Source: Methylobacterium oryzihabitans (lineage in GTDB: Bacteria; Pseudomonadota; Alphaproteobacteria; Rhizobiales; Beijerinckiaceae). From it: a stretch of 64,000 bases of DNA. The notes under the pieces were generated by a model. It was not told where the DNA came from, made no database searches, and saw only the letters and a program-made list of their open reading frames with translations. The DNA lies in NCBI RefSeq assembly GCF_004004555.2, contig NZ_SACP01000007.1, positions 1 through 64,000 of the forward strand. The letters are read 5' to 3'. Position numbers and translations under genes: made by a program. Shown piece by piece: positions 7,891-19,368 of the stretch. The first letter of the stretch is position 1; the number at the start of each line of letters is the position of its first letter.

Positions 7891-8746
7891 CGCCGCGCCC
7901 CGCGCCGCCGCGCCGGCGGTCCTGCCCGGCCCGCGGCGCGCCATCGGCCGGCGCCTCGCCGGCCTCGCCGAGCGGGCGGCCCTGCCGCTCGTCCTCCTCG
8001 CCGGCTGGGAGGCGTTCTCGCGCTCCGGCGCCCTGCCGCCGGCCCTGCTGCCGGCGCCGACCGCGGTGCTGCACGCGCTGGCCGACTGGATGTTCGGCCT
8101 CGACGAGACCACCCAGAGCTATTCCGGCGAGTGGCTCGGCGGCGCCCTCGCCAGCCTGACCCGGGTGCTCGCCGGCTTCGCCATCGCGGCGGTGAGCGGC
8201 ACCCTGATCGGCGTCGCCATCGGCTGGTGGCGGATCGTCGAGCGCACCGTCGAGCCGACCCTGCAGATGCTGCGGCCGATCCCGCCGGTGTCGTGGATCC
8301 CCCTCGCCATCGTGTGGTTCGGCATCGCCAACAAGCCGGCGATTTTTTTGGTGTTCCTCGGCGCGTTCTTCCCCGTGCTGATGAACACCATCCACGGGGT
8401 GCGCGGCGTCGACCGCAACCTGATCCGCGCCGGCGCGATGATGGGCGCCTCCGAGCGTCAGCTCCTCACCGACATCGTGCTGCCGGCCGCCCTGCCGTCG
8501 ATCTTCTCGGGGCTGCGCATCGCCATCGGCTCGGCCTGGATGCTGACCGTGACCGCCGAGATGGTCGCGGTGAAGAGCGGGCTCGGCTACGTGCTGTGGG
8601 ATTCGTACTACTTCCTGCGCTACGACATCGTCCTCGCCGCGATGATCTCGATCGGCCTGCTCGGCTTCCTGTCCGACCTCGCCATCAAGGCGGTGATGGC
8701 CTCGGTGCTGCACTGGCAGAAGGGGACCACGGTCCAGGGGCGGTGA
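7874..8746 (+). CDS. ABC transporter permease, SsuC/TauC type
   Basis: 290-residue inner-membrane permease with about six transmembrane helices. The EAA loop typical of the family is visible (LIRAGAMMGASERQLLTDIV then LPAALPSIFSGLRIA), and the start of the core matches SsuC/NrtB/TauC (PIPPVSWIPLAIVWFGIANK). It begins inside the end of the binding-protein gene and is translationally coupled to it. The ATPase gene lies 349 bp downstream, after a family A repeat, an unusually wide gap inside such an operon. Confidence 0.93.
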   Translation: MASVTDAAPRAAAPAVLPGPRRAIGRRLAGLAERAALPLVLLAGWEAFSRSGALPPALLPAPTAVLHALADWMFGLDETTQSYSGEWLGGALASLTRVLAGFAIAAVSGTLIGVAIGWWRIVERTVEPTLQMLRPIPPVSWIPLAIVWFGIANKPAIFLVFLGAFFPVLMNTIHGVRGVDRNLIRAGAMMGASERQLLTDIVLPAALPSIFSGLRIAIGSAWMLTVTAEMVAVKSGLGYVLWDSYYFLRYDIVLAAMISIGLLGFLSDLAIKAVMASVLHWQKGTTVQGR

Positions 8747-8821
8747 GGGGGAGGCGCGCCGCCCCGAACCCTCCCCCGCAGAGGGCAACGGCTGTCCGGG
8801 GGAAAATCTCTTTTGAAAGCA

Positions 8822-8995
8822 AGCGCGGGATCCCCTCTCCCGAGTGGGAGAGGGGTAGGGGTGAGGGTGGAGACGGCGCAGAATCGAGCGCCAACGGTTG
8901 AGCCGCGCAGCTCAACGGTTCAGGGTTATTGCGGAAGCCGAGCCACCCTCACCCCCGGCCCCTCTCCCACTCGGGAGAGGGGAGGTGCGCCCCAT
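8822..8995. repeat. Family A palindromic repeat inside ABC operon
   Basis: Two inverted arms, each containing the hairpin CCCTCTCCCGAGTGGGAGAG (or its complement) and a GGGTGAGGGTGG-type tail, separated by about 80 bp that includes an internal palindrome around GAGCCGCGCAGCTC. The left arm begins GCGCGGGATCCCCTCTCCCG. Unlike the copies at 169, 16047 and 53507, it lacks the TAAATAGAAAC border. It lies between the permease and ATPase genes of one transporter and could partially terminate transcription there. Confidence 0.75.
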
Positions 8996-9095
8996 CTTTT
9001 CCCGACAGCCCTGCGTAGAGGGGAGGGTGAAGGCGGCGTCCCCGACCAACCCGTCACCCCATCATCCCATCCCATTCACGAAAGCACCCCCGGCC

Positions 9096-9869
9096 ATGAG
9101 CGCGATCGACTTCGCCGACGTCCAGAAGGTCTTCCGCGACCGCGACGGGCGCGACCTCGTGGCGGTGGAGCGCACCCGGGCGACGATCGAGGCCGGCGAG
9201 TTCGTCTGCCTGCTCGGGCCGTCGGGCTGCGGCAAGTCCACCCTGCTCAACATGATCGCCGGGTTCGAGGCTCCGACTTCCGGCGAGATCCGGGTCGCCG
9301 GGCGCCGGGTCGAGCGGCCGGGCGCCGACCGCGGCGTGGTGTTCCAGCAGCCGACCCTGATGCCGTGGCTCACCGTCATCGACAACGTCGCGTTCCACCT
9401 CAAGCTCAAGGGCGTCGGCAAGGCCGAGCGGCGGGAGCGGGCGCAAGCCTACGTCGACCTCGTCGGCCTGCGCGGCTTCGAGCGGCACTACCCGTCCGAA
9501 CTGTCGGGCGGCATGAGCCAGCGGGTCGGCATCGCCCGGGCGCTGCTGATGAACCCGGCGGTGATCCTGATGGACGAGCCGTTCGCGGCGCTCGACGCCC
9601 AGACCAAGATCGAGATGCAGGAGGAGCTGGTCGCGATCTGGCAGCGGGTCGGCGCCACAGTGGTGTTCGTCACCCACTCGGTCGACGAGGCGCTGGTGCT
9701 CGGCAACCGCATCGCGGTGATGAGCCGGCGTCCCGGCCGCATCCGCGAGTTCATCCCGTTCGACCTCGCCCGGCCCCGCGACGTGACGAGCCCGGCCTTC
9801 AACGACATGAAGCGCCACGTCCTCGGACTGATCCGCGAGGAGTCGACCCGCAGCAAGGTGGCCGCGTGA
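9096..9869 (+). CDS. ABC transporter ATPase, SsuB/TauB type
   Basis: 257-residue nucleotide-binding subunit. Walker A GPSGCGKST, Q-loop FQQPTLMPW, signature LSGGMSQRVGIARAL, Walker B VILMDEP and the H-loop FVTHSVDEAL are all intact. It belongs to the NrtD/SsuB/TauB branch and energises import with the permease encoded at 7874. The start ATG 9096 is taken from the family-typical N-terminus; no strong ribosome binding site is visible. The TGA overlaps the ATG of the next gene by one base. Confidence 0.93.
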   Translation: MSAIDFADVQKVFRDRDGRDLVAVERTRATIEAGEFVCLLGPSGCGKSTLLNMIAGFEAPTSGEIRVAGRRVERPGADRGVVFQQPTLMPWLTVIDNVAFHLKLKGVGKAERRERAQAYVDLVGLRGFERHYPSELSGGMSQRVGIARALLMNPAVILMDEPFAALDAQTKIEMQEELVAIWQRVGATVVFVTHSVDEALVLGNRIAVMSRRPGRIREFIPFDLARPRDVTSPAFNDMKRHVLGLIREESTRSKVAA

Positions 9870-10582
9870 TGACCCGCCTCGGCATGCTGACGCCGTCCTC
9901 GAACACCCGGCTCGAACCAGCCACCGCCGCGATGCTGGCGGGGATGCCGGAGGCGACGGCGCATTTCTCGCGCTTCCGCGTCACCGAGATCTCGCTGTCG
10001 CCGCAGGGGCTCGGCCAGTTCGACGAGGCGCCGATCCTCGCCGCCGCGACCCTGCTCGCCGACGCCAAGGTCGACGCGATCGCCTGGAACGGCACCTCGG
10101 CGGCGTGGCTGGGCTTCGCCCGCGACGAGGCCCTGTGCGCGCGCATCGAGGCGGCGACCGGCATTCCGGCCTGCACCGCGGTTCTGGGCTTTCGCGAGGT
10201 CTTCCGCCGCGGCGGCCACCGCCGGATCGGCCTCGTCACCCCCTATACCGGCGACGTGCAGGCGAGGATCCGGGCGAACTGGGCCGAGGCCGGCTTCGAC
10301 TGCACCGCCGAGCGCCATGCCGGCCTGAGCGACAATTTTTCCTTCGCCGGCCTCACCGAGGCCGATGTCGCCGGCATGGTCCGGGCGGTGGCGGCGGAGG
10401 GCGCCGAGGCGGTGGCGATCGTGTGCACCAACATGGCGGGTGCGGGCCTCGCCGCCTCGCTGGAGGCGGAACTCGGGATCCCGGTCTACGACTCGATCGC
10501 CGTGACCCTATGGGCCGCCCTGCGCCGGGCGGGGGCCGATGCGTCGCGCGTCACCGGCTGGGGCCGGGTGTTCGGGCTGTAG
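9869..10582 (+). CDS. Arylmalonate decarboxylase/maleate isomerase-like enzyme
   Basis: 237 residues of the Asp/Glu racemase superfamily, starting MTRLGMLTPSSNTRLEP. The first half-site is WNGTSAAWLG and the second is AIVCTNMAGAG. Maleate isomerase and glutamate racemase carry Cys in both halves; here the first is Gly in a GTS motif and only the second Cys remains. That is the arrangement known from Bordetella arylmalonate decarboxylase (Gly74-Thr75-Ser76, Cys188). A decarboxylase or single-Cys isomerase acting on the imported solute is therefore plausible. It is translationally coupled to the ATPase gene (TGATG overlap), which ties it to the transporter. The substrate is unknown. Confidence 0.85.
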   Translation: MTRLGMLTPSSNTRLEPATAAMLAGMPEATAHFSRFRVTEISLSPQGLGQFDEAPILAAATLLADAKVDAIAWNGTSAAWLGFARDEALCARIEAATGIPACTAVLGFREVFRRGGHRRIGLVTPYTGDVQARIRANWAEAGFDCTAERHAGLSDNFSFAGLTEADVAGMVRAVAAEGAEAVAIVCTNMAGAGLAASLEAELGIPVYDSIAVTLWAALRRAGADASRVTGWGRVFGL

Positions 10583-10586
10583 GGGG

Positions 10587-10778
10587 TCAGCTTCCGGGAT
10601 TGACGAACAGGCTGTCGAACTCGGCCGGAGCGTAATCGCGGCCGGTGATGTCGGTGATGACCACGCTCTCGTGGCCGTCGGCATTGAGTTCGTGGGCCTT
10701 CTCCAGAGCCGCCTCGGGGGTCGTCCGCTGATAGGACAGGTGGCCTTCGAGCGTGTGGGCGGTCACGACGAGCTGCAT
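10587..10778 (-). CDS. Small hypothetical protein, 63 aa
   Basis: Begins MQLVVTAHTLEGHLSYQRTT and contains a helix-like segment (PEAALEKAHELNADG) followed by ESVVITDITGRDY, suggesting a small alpha/beta protein. AGGAGA lies 5 nt before the ATG at 10778, so this start is preferred to the longer open frame. It converges on the decarboxylase-like gene with 4 nt between the stops. I do not recognise a named family and assign no function. Confidence 0.7.
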   Translation of the reverse strand: MQLVVTAHTLEGHLSYQRTTPEAALEKAHELNADGHESVVITDITGRDYAPAEFDSLFVNPGS

Positions 10779-10939
10779 CGAATCTCCTGCTTGGTTCGAG
10801 GACCGGTATAGCCGCGCTGCACCGCGACGGCGAGGCCGCGGCGGCGATCGGCGTCCCGGGCCGTTCCCCGCCACGCGGGCCGTCTGACGGGGAAAGGCTG
10901 GACCGGTAGGGTTAACGAAGGGTTGCCGGCGCTTGGGGC

Positions 10940-11180
10940 CGGCGCCTCCCCTCCCCCCCTGCGGGGGAGGGGACCCCGCTGCGAGTGCGAAGCACTGGTG
11001 CCCGGAGCGGGCCGGGACGAAGTCCCGCAAGAGGGGATCGCGACGCCGATCCCAGGTGGCGCCCTTCACGACGGCTCCGACTTTTCCGGAAGCCGCGTCC
11101 CCTCTCGGCGGGACTACGTCCCGCTGCGCTCACTTCGTTCGCCCCCCTCCCCCCAGAGGGGGGAGGGTTCGCGTCGCTCC
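10940..11180. repeat. Family C GC-rich intergenic repeat downstream of gyrA
   Basis: About 240 bp bounded by inverted CCCTCCCCCCTGCGGGGGAG / CCCCCCAGAGGGGGGAGGG-type arms. Internal blocks, including GGGACGAAGTCCCGCAAGAG and GGGGATCGCGACGCCGATCC, recur with small changes at 19108-19345. It contains several short palindromes (CGGGACTACGTCCCG). It lies immediately after the gyrA stop and may terminate gyrA transcription. No gene is seen in it. Confidence 0.65.
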
Positions 11181-11185
11181 CCCCC

Positions 11186-13912
<2,727 letters not shown>

Positions 13913-14133
13913 TCTCTCGTCGCGGCCCGCGCGGGGTCACCTGAGACGGTCGGCATAGCCGATTTGCCGCCCGGTCGCCAGCACGGCCAGGGCACGCGGA
14001 AGCATGAAGCGGATCAGGATGTTAGATGGGATTCTTCCGCCCCGCCCGCAACCCGCCGGCGGGGCCTGCCCGGCTCCCCGCACCGGGCCCGCAGTGTCGC
14101 GCCGAATGGTTAGCGTTTGATGGAGGGCGGGCC

Positions 14134-14718
14134 TCAGGGGCCGGGCTTGCGATAGATCTCCGACAGGGACACAGCCGCCCCGATGGCCGGGAACGGCACG
14201 ACCGCATCAAGGCCCTCGTGGACCGTCGGCGCCTGCGGCCAGTCCCAGGCTTCGTCCTTCAGCCACGCGAACGCCTTCGGCTCGGTCTGGGCGAAGACGA
14301 CGTATTGGCACAGCGTCGGTCGGACCCGGTACTTGGCGAACTTGGCGCCGTGATCGTCATAGGCGGTGCTGGCGGACAGGACTTCCACCACGACGACGGG
14401 TGTCGGGGTGGCCCGCTCGCTGCCTTGACCGCTCTGCCGGTCGACCACGACATCGGAATACAGGATCGTACCCTGTCCCCGCCCTGGGCGGATCCTGACG
14501 CCGAAATCGCCCTTGTTGACGTCGAAGGCCGCCTCGTCGGCCCGGGCGTGCAGCGCGACGAAGACCCGCTTGGCCACCCGCTCGTGGTCGCGGGTCGCTC
14601 CGGCAGGCGTCACGACGACACCCTCGATCAATTCGAACCGCCCGTCGCGATGTTCCGCCCAGGCGAGGAACTGGTCCTCGGACAGGCGCGCCGGGGTCTC
14701 GGACACGGCGGATCCCAT
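14134..14718 (-). CDS. Uma2-family (DUF820) endonuclease-like protein
   Basis: 194 residues with the Uma2/DUF820 pattern: FELIEGVVV near the start, DFGVRIRPG, the acidic strand LYSDVVVDRQSG, then TPVVVVEVLSAST and a Lys-rich segment (DDHGAKFAKYR). Uma2 proteins have a PD-(D/E)xK-like nuclease fold and are abundant in cyanobacteria and some alphaproteobacteria; their biological role is poorly known. The ATG at 14718 is chosen; GTG 14727 is possible. It is downstream of ssb but separated by a terminator-like hairpin, so it is probably an independent unit. Confidence 0.8.
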   Translation of the reverse strand: MGSAVSETPARLSEDQFLAWAEHRDGRFELIEGVVVTPAGATRDHERVAKRVFVALHARADEAAFDVNKGDFGVRIRPGRGQGTILYSDVVVDRQSGQGSERATPTPVVVVEVLSASTAYDDHGAKFAKYRVRPTLCQYVVFAQTEPKAFAWLKDEAWDWPQAPTVHEGLDAVVPFPAIGAAVSLSEIYRKPGP

Positions 14719-14780
14719 GTCAGTCACACCCTCTCCGCAGCCAGGGCCGGCCGATCGTGCCGCCTTCCGGCGGCCTGGAA

Positions 14781-14816
14781 AAGCGAAGGCCCGGCGCTCC
14801 TCACGGAGGCCGGGCC
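14781..14816 (-). terminator. Rho-independent-like terminator after ssb
   Basis: On the minus strand GGCCCGGC (14816-14809) pairs with GCCGGGCC (14795-14788) across a 13-nt loop, followed by the T-rich run TTCGCTTTTCC. It lies 21 nt beyond the ssb stop, in the right orientation to end its transcript. Confidence 0.6.
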
Positions 14817-14836
14817 GGATGCGCGTCGCCGGGCGA

Positions 14837-15400
14837 CTAGAACGGGATGTCGTCGTCGAGGTCGTCGTAGCGCTTCTGGTTGCCGCCGCCCGAGGCGGCC
14901 GGGCGCCGCTCGCCGCCGCGGTCGCCGCCGGAGCGCTCGCCGCCGCCCGACCGGTCGCCGCCGTAGGAGCGTCCGCCGCCGCCGTTGAAGTCGCCGCCGC
15001 GGCTGATCTGGCCGCCGCCCATCTCCTCGCCTGCCGATTCACCGCCGCCGCGGCCGTCGAGGATCGTCAGTTCGCCGCGGAAGCGCTGGAGCACCACCTC
15101 GGTGGTGTACTTCTCCTGGCCGGACTGGTCCTGCCACTTGCGGGTCTGGAGCTGGCCCTCGAGGTAGACCTTCGAGCCCTTGCGCAGGTACTGCTCGGCC
15201 ACGCGGGCGAGGTTCTCGTTGTAGATCACGACCGAGTGCCACTCGGTCTTCTCCTTGCGCTCGCCGGACGCCTTGTCCTTCCAGGACTCGGAGGTCGCCA
15301 GCCGCAGGTTCACCACCGGGTCGCCGGAGGCCAGCCGGCGGGTCTCGGGATCGCGCCCGAGATTGCCCACCAGGATCACCTTGTTCACGCTGCCCGCCAT
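14837..15400 (-). CDS. ssb: Single-stranded DNA-binding protein
   Basis: 187 residues. The N-terminal OB fold ([20 protein letters not shown] through [16 protein letters not shown], about residues 1-115) is followed by a Gly-rich linker and the conserved acidic tip DDLDDDIPF, which binds partner proteins of replication and repair. The protein protects single-stranded DNA as a tetramer. The ATG at 15400 is preceded by AGGAGAG. The linker is dominated by GGG and GGDRSGG runs. Confidence 0.97.
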   Translation of the reverse strand: MAGSVNKVILVGNLGRDPETRRLASGDPVVNLRLATSESWKDKASGERKEKTEWHSVVIYNENLARVAEQYLRKGSKVYLEGQLQTRKWQDQSGQEKYTTEVVLQRFRGELTILDGRGGGESAGEEMGGGQISRGGDFNGGGGRSYGGDRSGGGERSGGDRGGERRPAASGGGNQKRYDDLDDDIPF

Positions 15401-15608
15401 CACTCTCTCCTGTCGATCCATCTCTCGGGCTGCCGCGCCCGGCCGGAGGCACGGACCCGCGACGGGTCCTGCCAGATGGGCCGAACGGACCGGGTCCGGC
15501 AAGCCGGTGCGCGGGGCTGTACCCGCTACACACAGAACGCCGGACGGCCGAGGATGTTCTATCTTTGTTCGGATCGGTTGGCAAGAATGCGGGCGACCGG
15601 GGCCCGCG

Positions 15609-16047
15609 TCATACGAAATCCGATTGATTGCTTCAGGCGATCCTTCCGGATCGCCTTCGCAATGCGGATTTCGGCTTCGCTCAGGCGCCGCGCGGGCTGG
15701 TGATACGATGTCCGGAACTGATCGTCCGGAAATCGTATCAGCTGCTCACCGGCATGGCCGTCCCTTGCGGATGAAACGGGATCGCGGATTTTCTGCACCC
15801 GTTGCAGCCATCGAAGACAGTTTTCGTCTTAGCGCTGGTCCCCCTCTCCCGAGTAGGAGAGGGGACAGGGGTGAGGGTGGCTCGGGTGCAGAATCAGGCC
15901 CAACGGCTGAGCTGTGCAGCTCGACCTTCAGGTCTCCATTCTGCATCGTCTCCACCCTCACCCCTACCCCTCTCCCACCCGGGAGAGGGGATCCCGCGCT
16001 CAAAATTTCTGATTTAAAATCAATCGTTTGCAGCGAGTTTCTATTTA
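15609..16047. repeat. Composite B-linker-A repeat element, copy 1
   Basis: Reading the minus strand from 16047: the TAA stop of the LpoA-like gene opens TAAATAGAAACTCGCTGCAA, then comes a family A double hairpin (about 15840-16000), a linker (about 15750-15840) with TTGCAGCC and TCCGCAAGGGACGGCC, then a family B unit (15609-15745) containing AGCCCGCGCGGCGCCTGAGC. The same order occurs at 53507-53920 in the opposite orientation. It fills the space between ssb and the LpoA-like gene; no gene is seen in it. Confidence 0.75.
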
Positions 16048-17241
16048 GGTCCCGGACGGGCCGAGACTGCGCGGGGCCGGGCTCACCACGGTCGGCGTGC
16101 CGCCGCGGATCTCGAACACCGCCAGCGCCCGCTCGCTCGTGCCCTCCGGCCGGAACCGGAACGTGCCGTCGACGCCGGCGAAGCCGGACGGGTTGGTGAG
16201 CGTCGTGTCGGCGTAGCGCTGCGACCCGTATTGCCGGTTGAGCGCAGCGGCCAGCGACACCGCGTCGTAGGCGAGCGAGGCGACCCGCGCCGGCTCGCTG
16301 CCGTAGCGGGCGCGGTAGCGCCCGGCGAAGGCGGAGAAGCCGGCCGGGTCGGCGGCGGCGAACCAGCCGCCCTGGAGCGCCGGCAGGGCGAAGACCCGCG
16401 GATCGTTCCAGGTCGCGGTGCCGACCGGCCGGACCCGGGCCGGGTTGAAGCCGGCCTTGGCCAGGGCGGCGGAGGTGGTGGCGAGCCCCTCGGGCGTGTC
16501 GGGCAGAAACAGCACGTCGGCCTGCGGCGCGGCCCCGCCGATCACCGGCGCGAGCCGCGCGACCGCGGCGCCGGGCTGGCCGGGCGGGAAGCGTTCGAGC
16601 GCGGCGAGCCGGACGCCGCGCCGGGCCACCGCCTCGCGGAACTGCGCCTCGACGGCGCTGCCATAGGCGTTGTCGGGAATCAGGGCCGCGAAGGAGCGCC
16701 GGCCCGACGCGCTCGCCTCGTCGACGATGCGGTCGACCTCCGGCTGCGGCAGGAAGCTCAGGAGGTAGACGCCGCGGGCGGCGACGGCGGCGTCGGTCGA
16801 GAACGCGATCACCGGCTTGCCGGCCGGGCGCGCCGTGGCGGCGGCCGCCTGGACGCTGCCGGCGAAGAGCGGGCCGATCACGAGGTCGGCGCCCTCAGCG
16901 AGGGCGGCGGCGGCGGCCTCGCGGGCGCCGTCCGGGGTCGAGCGGTCGTCCTTGACCAGGAGCTTCAGGTCGGGCCGGTCGGCCTCCTGCAGGCTGAGCT
17001 GGGCGGCGTTGCGCATCGCCGCGCCGACCGCGGCCCCCGGCCCAGTCAGCGGCAGGATCAGCGCGACCTTCACCGAGCCGGTCCCGAGCGGTCCGGTCTC
17101 GACGGGGGCGGGCGGCACATCCGCCACCGGCCGGCTCGCGATGACCGGGCTGTCGAGCCCGCGGCCGCAGGCGGCCAGCCCGAGGCCGGCGAGCAGCACC
17201 CATCCGAACCCGCGGAGGCTCCTCGTTGCCCGGCGCGCCAT
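16045..17241 (-). CDS. Penicillin-binding protein activator (LpoA-like) lipoprotein
   Basis: 398 residues. A lipoprotein signal with lipobox LAAC (Cys25) is followed by a type 1 periplasmic-binding-protein fold (VKVALILPLTGPGAAVGAAM, ADLVIGPLFAGS, RSFAALIPDNAYGSA, VASLAYDAVSLAAALN). The family includes E. coli LpoA, an outer-membrane lipoprotein that activates PBP1A, and amino-acid-type binding proteins. Divergent placement from rsmI-yraN, as in many proteobacteria, supports the LpoA-like call. The ATG 17241 has a GGAGCGGAGG-type site upstream. The TAA stop lies in the border of a repeat element. Confidence 0.85.
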   Translation of the reverse strand: MARRATRSLRGFGWVLLAGLGLAACGRGLDSPVIASRPVADVPPAPVETGPLGTGSVKVALILPLTGPGAAVGAAMRNAAQLSLQEADRPDLKLLVKDDRSTPDGAREAAAAALAEGADLVIGPLFAGSVQAAAATARPAGKPVIAFSTDAAVAARGVYLLSFLPQPEVDRIVDEASASGRRSFAALIPDNAYGSAVEAQFREAVARRGVRLAALERFPPGQPGAAVARLAPVIGGAAPQADVLFLPDTPEGLATTSAALAKAGFNPARVRPVGTATWNDPRVFALPALQGGWFAAADPAGFSAFAGRYRARYGSEPARVASLAYDAVSLAAALNRQYGSQRYADTTLTNPSGFAGVDGTFRFRPEGTSERALAVFEIRGGTPTVVSPAPRSLGPSGT

Positions 17242-17387
17242 GCCTCCGCTCCCCCGCTGCGGCGCCGGCGGGTCCGCCGGCCGTGTCGTCCCTCGTGCCT
17301 TGCGTGGAAGCCCGGGCGGGAAAAGTAAACCGCCGCCCCCCCTGCCGGAATGGTCAGCCCGCACGAAACTGTGCCAGTGTCGCCGCG

Positions 17388-18371
17388 ATGACCCAGAGAT
17401 CCGACCCGACCTCGCGCCCCGGGCCCGGCCGCGGCCCGGCGACCTACACCGCCTTCGGCCTCGCGGCGGAAGCCGAGCCGCTCGCCCCCGGCCTGCACGT
17501 GGTCGCGACGCCGATCGGCAACCTGAAGGACGTGACGTTCCGGGCGCTGGCCACCCTGGCGGCGGCCGACGCGGTGCTGGCCGAGGACACCCGCGTCACC
17601 CGCACGCTGCTGGCGCATTACGGCATCACCACGCCGCTCGTCGCCTATCACGAGCATTCCGGCGAGGGGGTGCGCGAGCGGATGATCGCCCGCATCCGGG
17701 CCGGCGAGGCCCTGGCGCTGGTCTCCGATGCCGGCACGCCGCTGGTGTCGGATCCCGGCTTCAAGCTGGTCCAGGCGGCGATCGCCGCCGGCCTTCCGGT
17801 AACGCCGATCCCGGGCGCGTCGGCCGCCATCACCGCCCTGATGGCGGCGGGCCTGCCGACCGACCGGTTCTTCTTCGAGGGGTTCCTGCCGCAGAAGAGC
17901 GGGGCGCGCCGCAACCGCCTCGCGGCGCTCGCCGGCGTGCCCGGCACGCTGGTGGTGTTCGAGGCGCCCCACCGCCTGCCCGAGATGCTCGCCGACGCCG
18001 CCGCGATGCTCGGCGGCGCCCGCCCGGCCGCGGTCGCTCGCGAGCTGACCAAGCTGTTCGAGACCGTGCGGCGCGGCGACCTCGCCGGCCTCGCGGCGGA
18101 CTACGCCGCGTCGGGCCCGCCCAAGGGCGAGGTGGTGGTGGTGATCGGCGCCGGCGAGGCCGCGCCCGGCCCGGAGGACGACGCCGACCTCGACGCCCGC
18201 CTGGGGGCGGCGCTCGCCCGCCACTCGATCAAGGACGCCGCCACCCTGGTGGCCGAGGAGACCGGCCGCAAGCGCCGCGAGGTCTATGCCCGCGCCCTGA
18301 TCCTCGCCCGTCGCCAGGACGACAAGGATTCCGACGAGGATTCCGGCGAGGCGCCCGGCGATGCCGGCTGA
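17388..18371 (+). CDS. rsmI: 16S rRNA (cytidine(1402)-2'-O)-methyltransferase
   Basis: 327 residues of the tetrapyrrole-methylase-like class III SAM methyltransferases. Landmarks are [56 protein letters not shown] and [15 protein letters not shown], all characteristic of RsmI (YraL). The enzyme 2'-O-methylates C1402 in the ribosomal decoding centre. An acidic C-terminal tail ([17 protein letters not shown]) is present. It overlaps the start of yraN by 11 nt, so the two are translationally coupled. Confidence 0.96.
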   Translation: MTQRSDPTSRPGPGRGPATYTAFGLAAEAEPLAPGLHVVATPIGNLKDVTFRALATLAAADAVLAEDTRVTRTLLAHYGITTPLVAYHEHSGEGVRERMIARIRAGEALALVSDAGTPLVSDPGFKLVQAAIAAGLPVTPIPGASAAITALMAAGLPTDRFFFEGFLPQKSGARRNRLAALAGVPGTLVVFEAPHRLPEMLADAAAMLGGARPAAVARELTKLFETVRRGDLAGLAADYAASGPPKGEVVVVIGAGEAAPGPEDDADLDARLGAALARHSIKDAATLVAEETGRKRREVYARALILARRQDDKDSDEDSGEAPGDAG

Positions 18372-18738
18372 CCTCGTCCGCCGCCGGGCGACCTTCCTGC
18401 GCGGCCACCGGGCCGAGACCCTGGCGCTGCTCGCCCTGCTGCTGAAGGGCTACCGGCCGCTCGCCCGGCGCTTCGCCGCCGCCGGCGGCGAGATCGATCT
18501 CGTCGTGCGCCGCGGCGACGTGATCGCCTTCGTCGAGGTCAAGGCCCGGCCGACCCTGGACGAGGCCCTGGCGGCCATCGACGCCGCCAAGCGCCGCCGC
18601 TTCTCCCGGGCGGCCCTGGCCTGGATCACCCGCCATCCCGCCAGCGTCGGCCTGACCCTGCGGGCCGACGCGGTGTTCGTCGCGCCCGGGCGCTGGCCCC
18701 GCCACGTCGTCTCGGCCTTCGAGATCGAAATTCGCTGA
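18361..18738 (+). CDS. YraN family (UPF0102) endonuclease-like protein
   Basis: 125 residues matching the UPF0102/YraN family: [19 protein letters not shown], then [20 protein letters not shown], where the D and E-x-K positions form a PD-(D/E)xK-type nuclease core. The role is uncharacterised, although related restriction-enzyme folds suggest action on nucleic acids. It is consistently coupled to rsmI in proteobacteria, as here. Confidence 0.92.
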   Translation: MPADLVRRRATFLRGHRAETLALLALLLKGYRPLARRFAAAGGEIDLVVRRGDVIAFVEVKARPTLDEALAAIDAAKRRRFSRAALAWITRHPASVGLTLRADAVFVAPGRWPRHVVSAFEIEIR

Positions 18739-18843
18739 CGCCGTTAACAATCCGTGCGTTTCGCGGATTGCGTTCATCTCGTGTGCAGTGCAGCATGCGC
18801 AAGCTTGGGCACCAACACGGACGACACGACGCGCGAGGACGGC

Positions 18844-19062
18844 ATGCGGAGCGGATTCGGATGCGACGACTGCGGCAGCCCGGCCGTACGGCTGCCCGCG
18901 ATCCTGCACGACGAGGCGCCGATCCAGTGCGATCGCTGCGGTTGCACACTGATGGCCTGGGGCGCGTTCAAGCGCCGGGTCGAGGCCGAGGCGCCGCCCG
19001 AGGGCGGCCCGGCGGTGGACCTGATCCGGGCGCCCGGACTGGCCGAGGCGGCGGCGACCTGA
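18844..19062 (+). CDS. Small zinc-ribbon-like protein
   Basis: 72 residues starting MRSGFGCDDCGSPAVRLP. Two CxxC knuckles (CDDC and CDRC, about 25 residues apart) predict a zinc ribbon, followed by an acidic and Ala-rich tail. The ATG 18844 is chosen because GAGG lies a few bases upstream; an in-frame ATG at 18754 would add 30 residues. A hairpin at 18748-18770 separates it from yraN. Function unknown; small ribbons of this kind bind nucleic acid or partner proteins. Confidence 0.65.
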   Translation: MRSGFGCDDCGSPAVRLPAILHDEAPIQCDRCGCTLMAWGAFKRRVEAEAPPEGGPAVDLIRAPGLAEAAAT

Positions 19063-19107
19063 CGGGCGGCCGGTCTGTGTGATCGGCACAGGGTCTGCGG
19101 GGTGGCG

Positions 19108-19345
19108 CGGTCCCCCCTCTGCGGGAGAGGGTGCCCCACGAAGTGGAGCGGGCCAGGACGATAGTCCCGCAAGAGGGGATCGCGGCGCCGATCCAGGGAG
19201 CACCCTTCAGGACGGTCGCGCCCTTTCCGGAAGCGGCGTCCTCTCTCCCGGCTCACTGCTGTCGCCACCCTCCCCCACCCCGAGTCGGGCAAGGGATGCG
19301 GAACTCGGACAGTCCCAAGTTCCGGAGGGGGAAAGGGGCGGAGCG
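19108..19345. repeat. Family C GC-rich intergenic repeat, copy 2
   Basis: Shares ordered blocks with 10940-11180: CCCCTCTGCGGGAGAGGG, GAGCGGGCC, GTCCCGCAAGAGGGGATCGC, GGCGCCGATCCAGGG, ACCCTTCAGGACGGTC and TTTCCGGAAGC. It lies between the zinc-ribbon gene and the response-regulator gene, beyond the 3' ends of both. No gene is seen in it. Confidence 0.6.
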
Positions 19346-19368
19346 GAGCGCTCGACGCGCTCTCCGTG

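Noticed and set aside
8822..8995. CRISPR-like array from recurring palindromes
   Set aside because: Only paired inverted arms, no regularly spaced direct repeats with unique spacers, and no cas genes.
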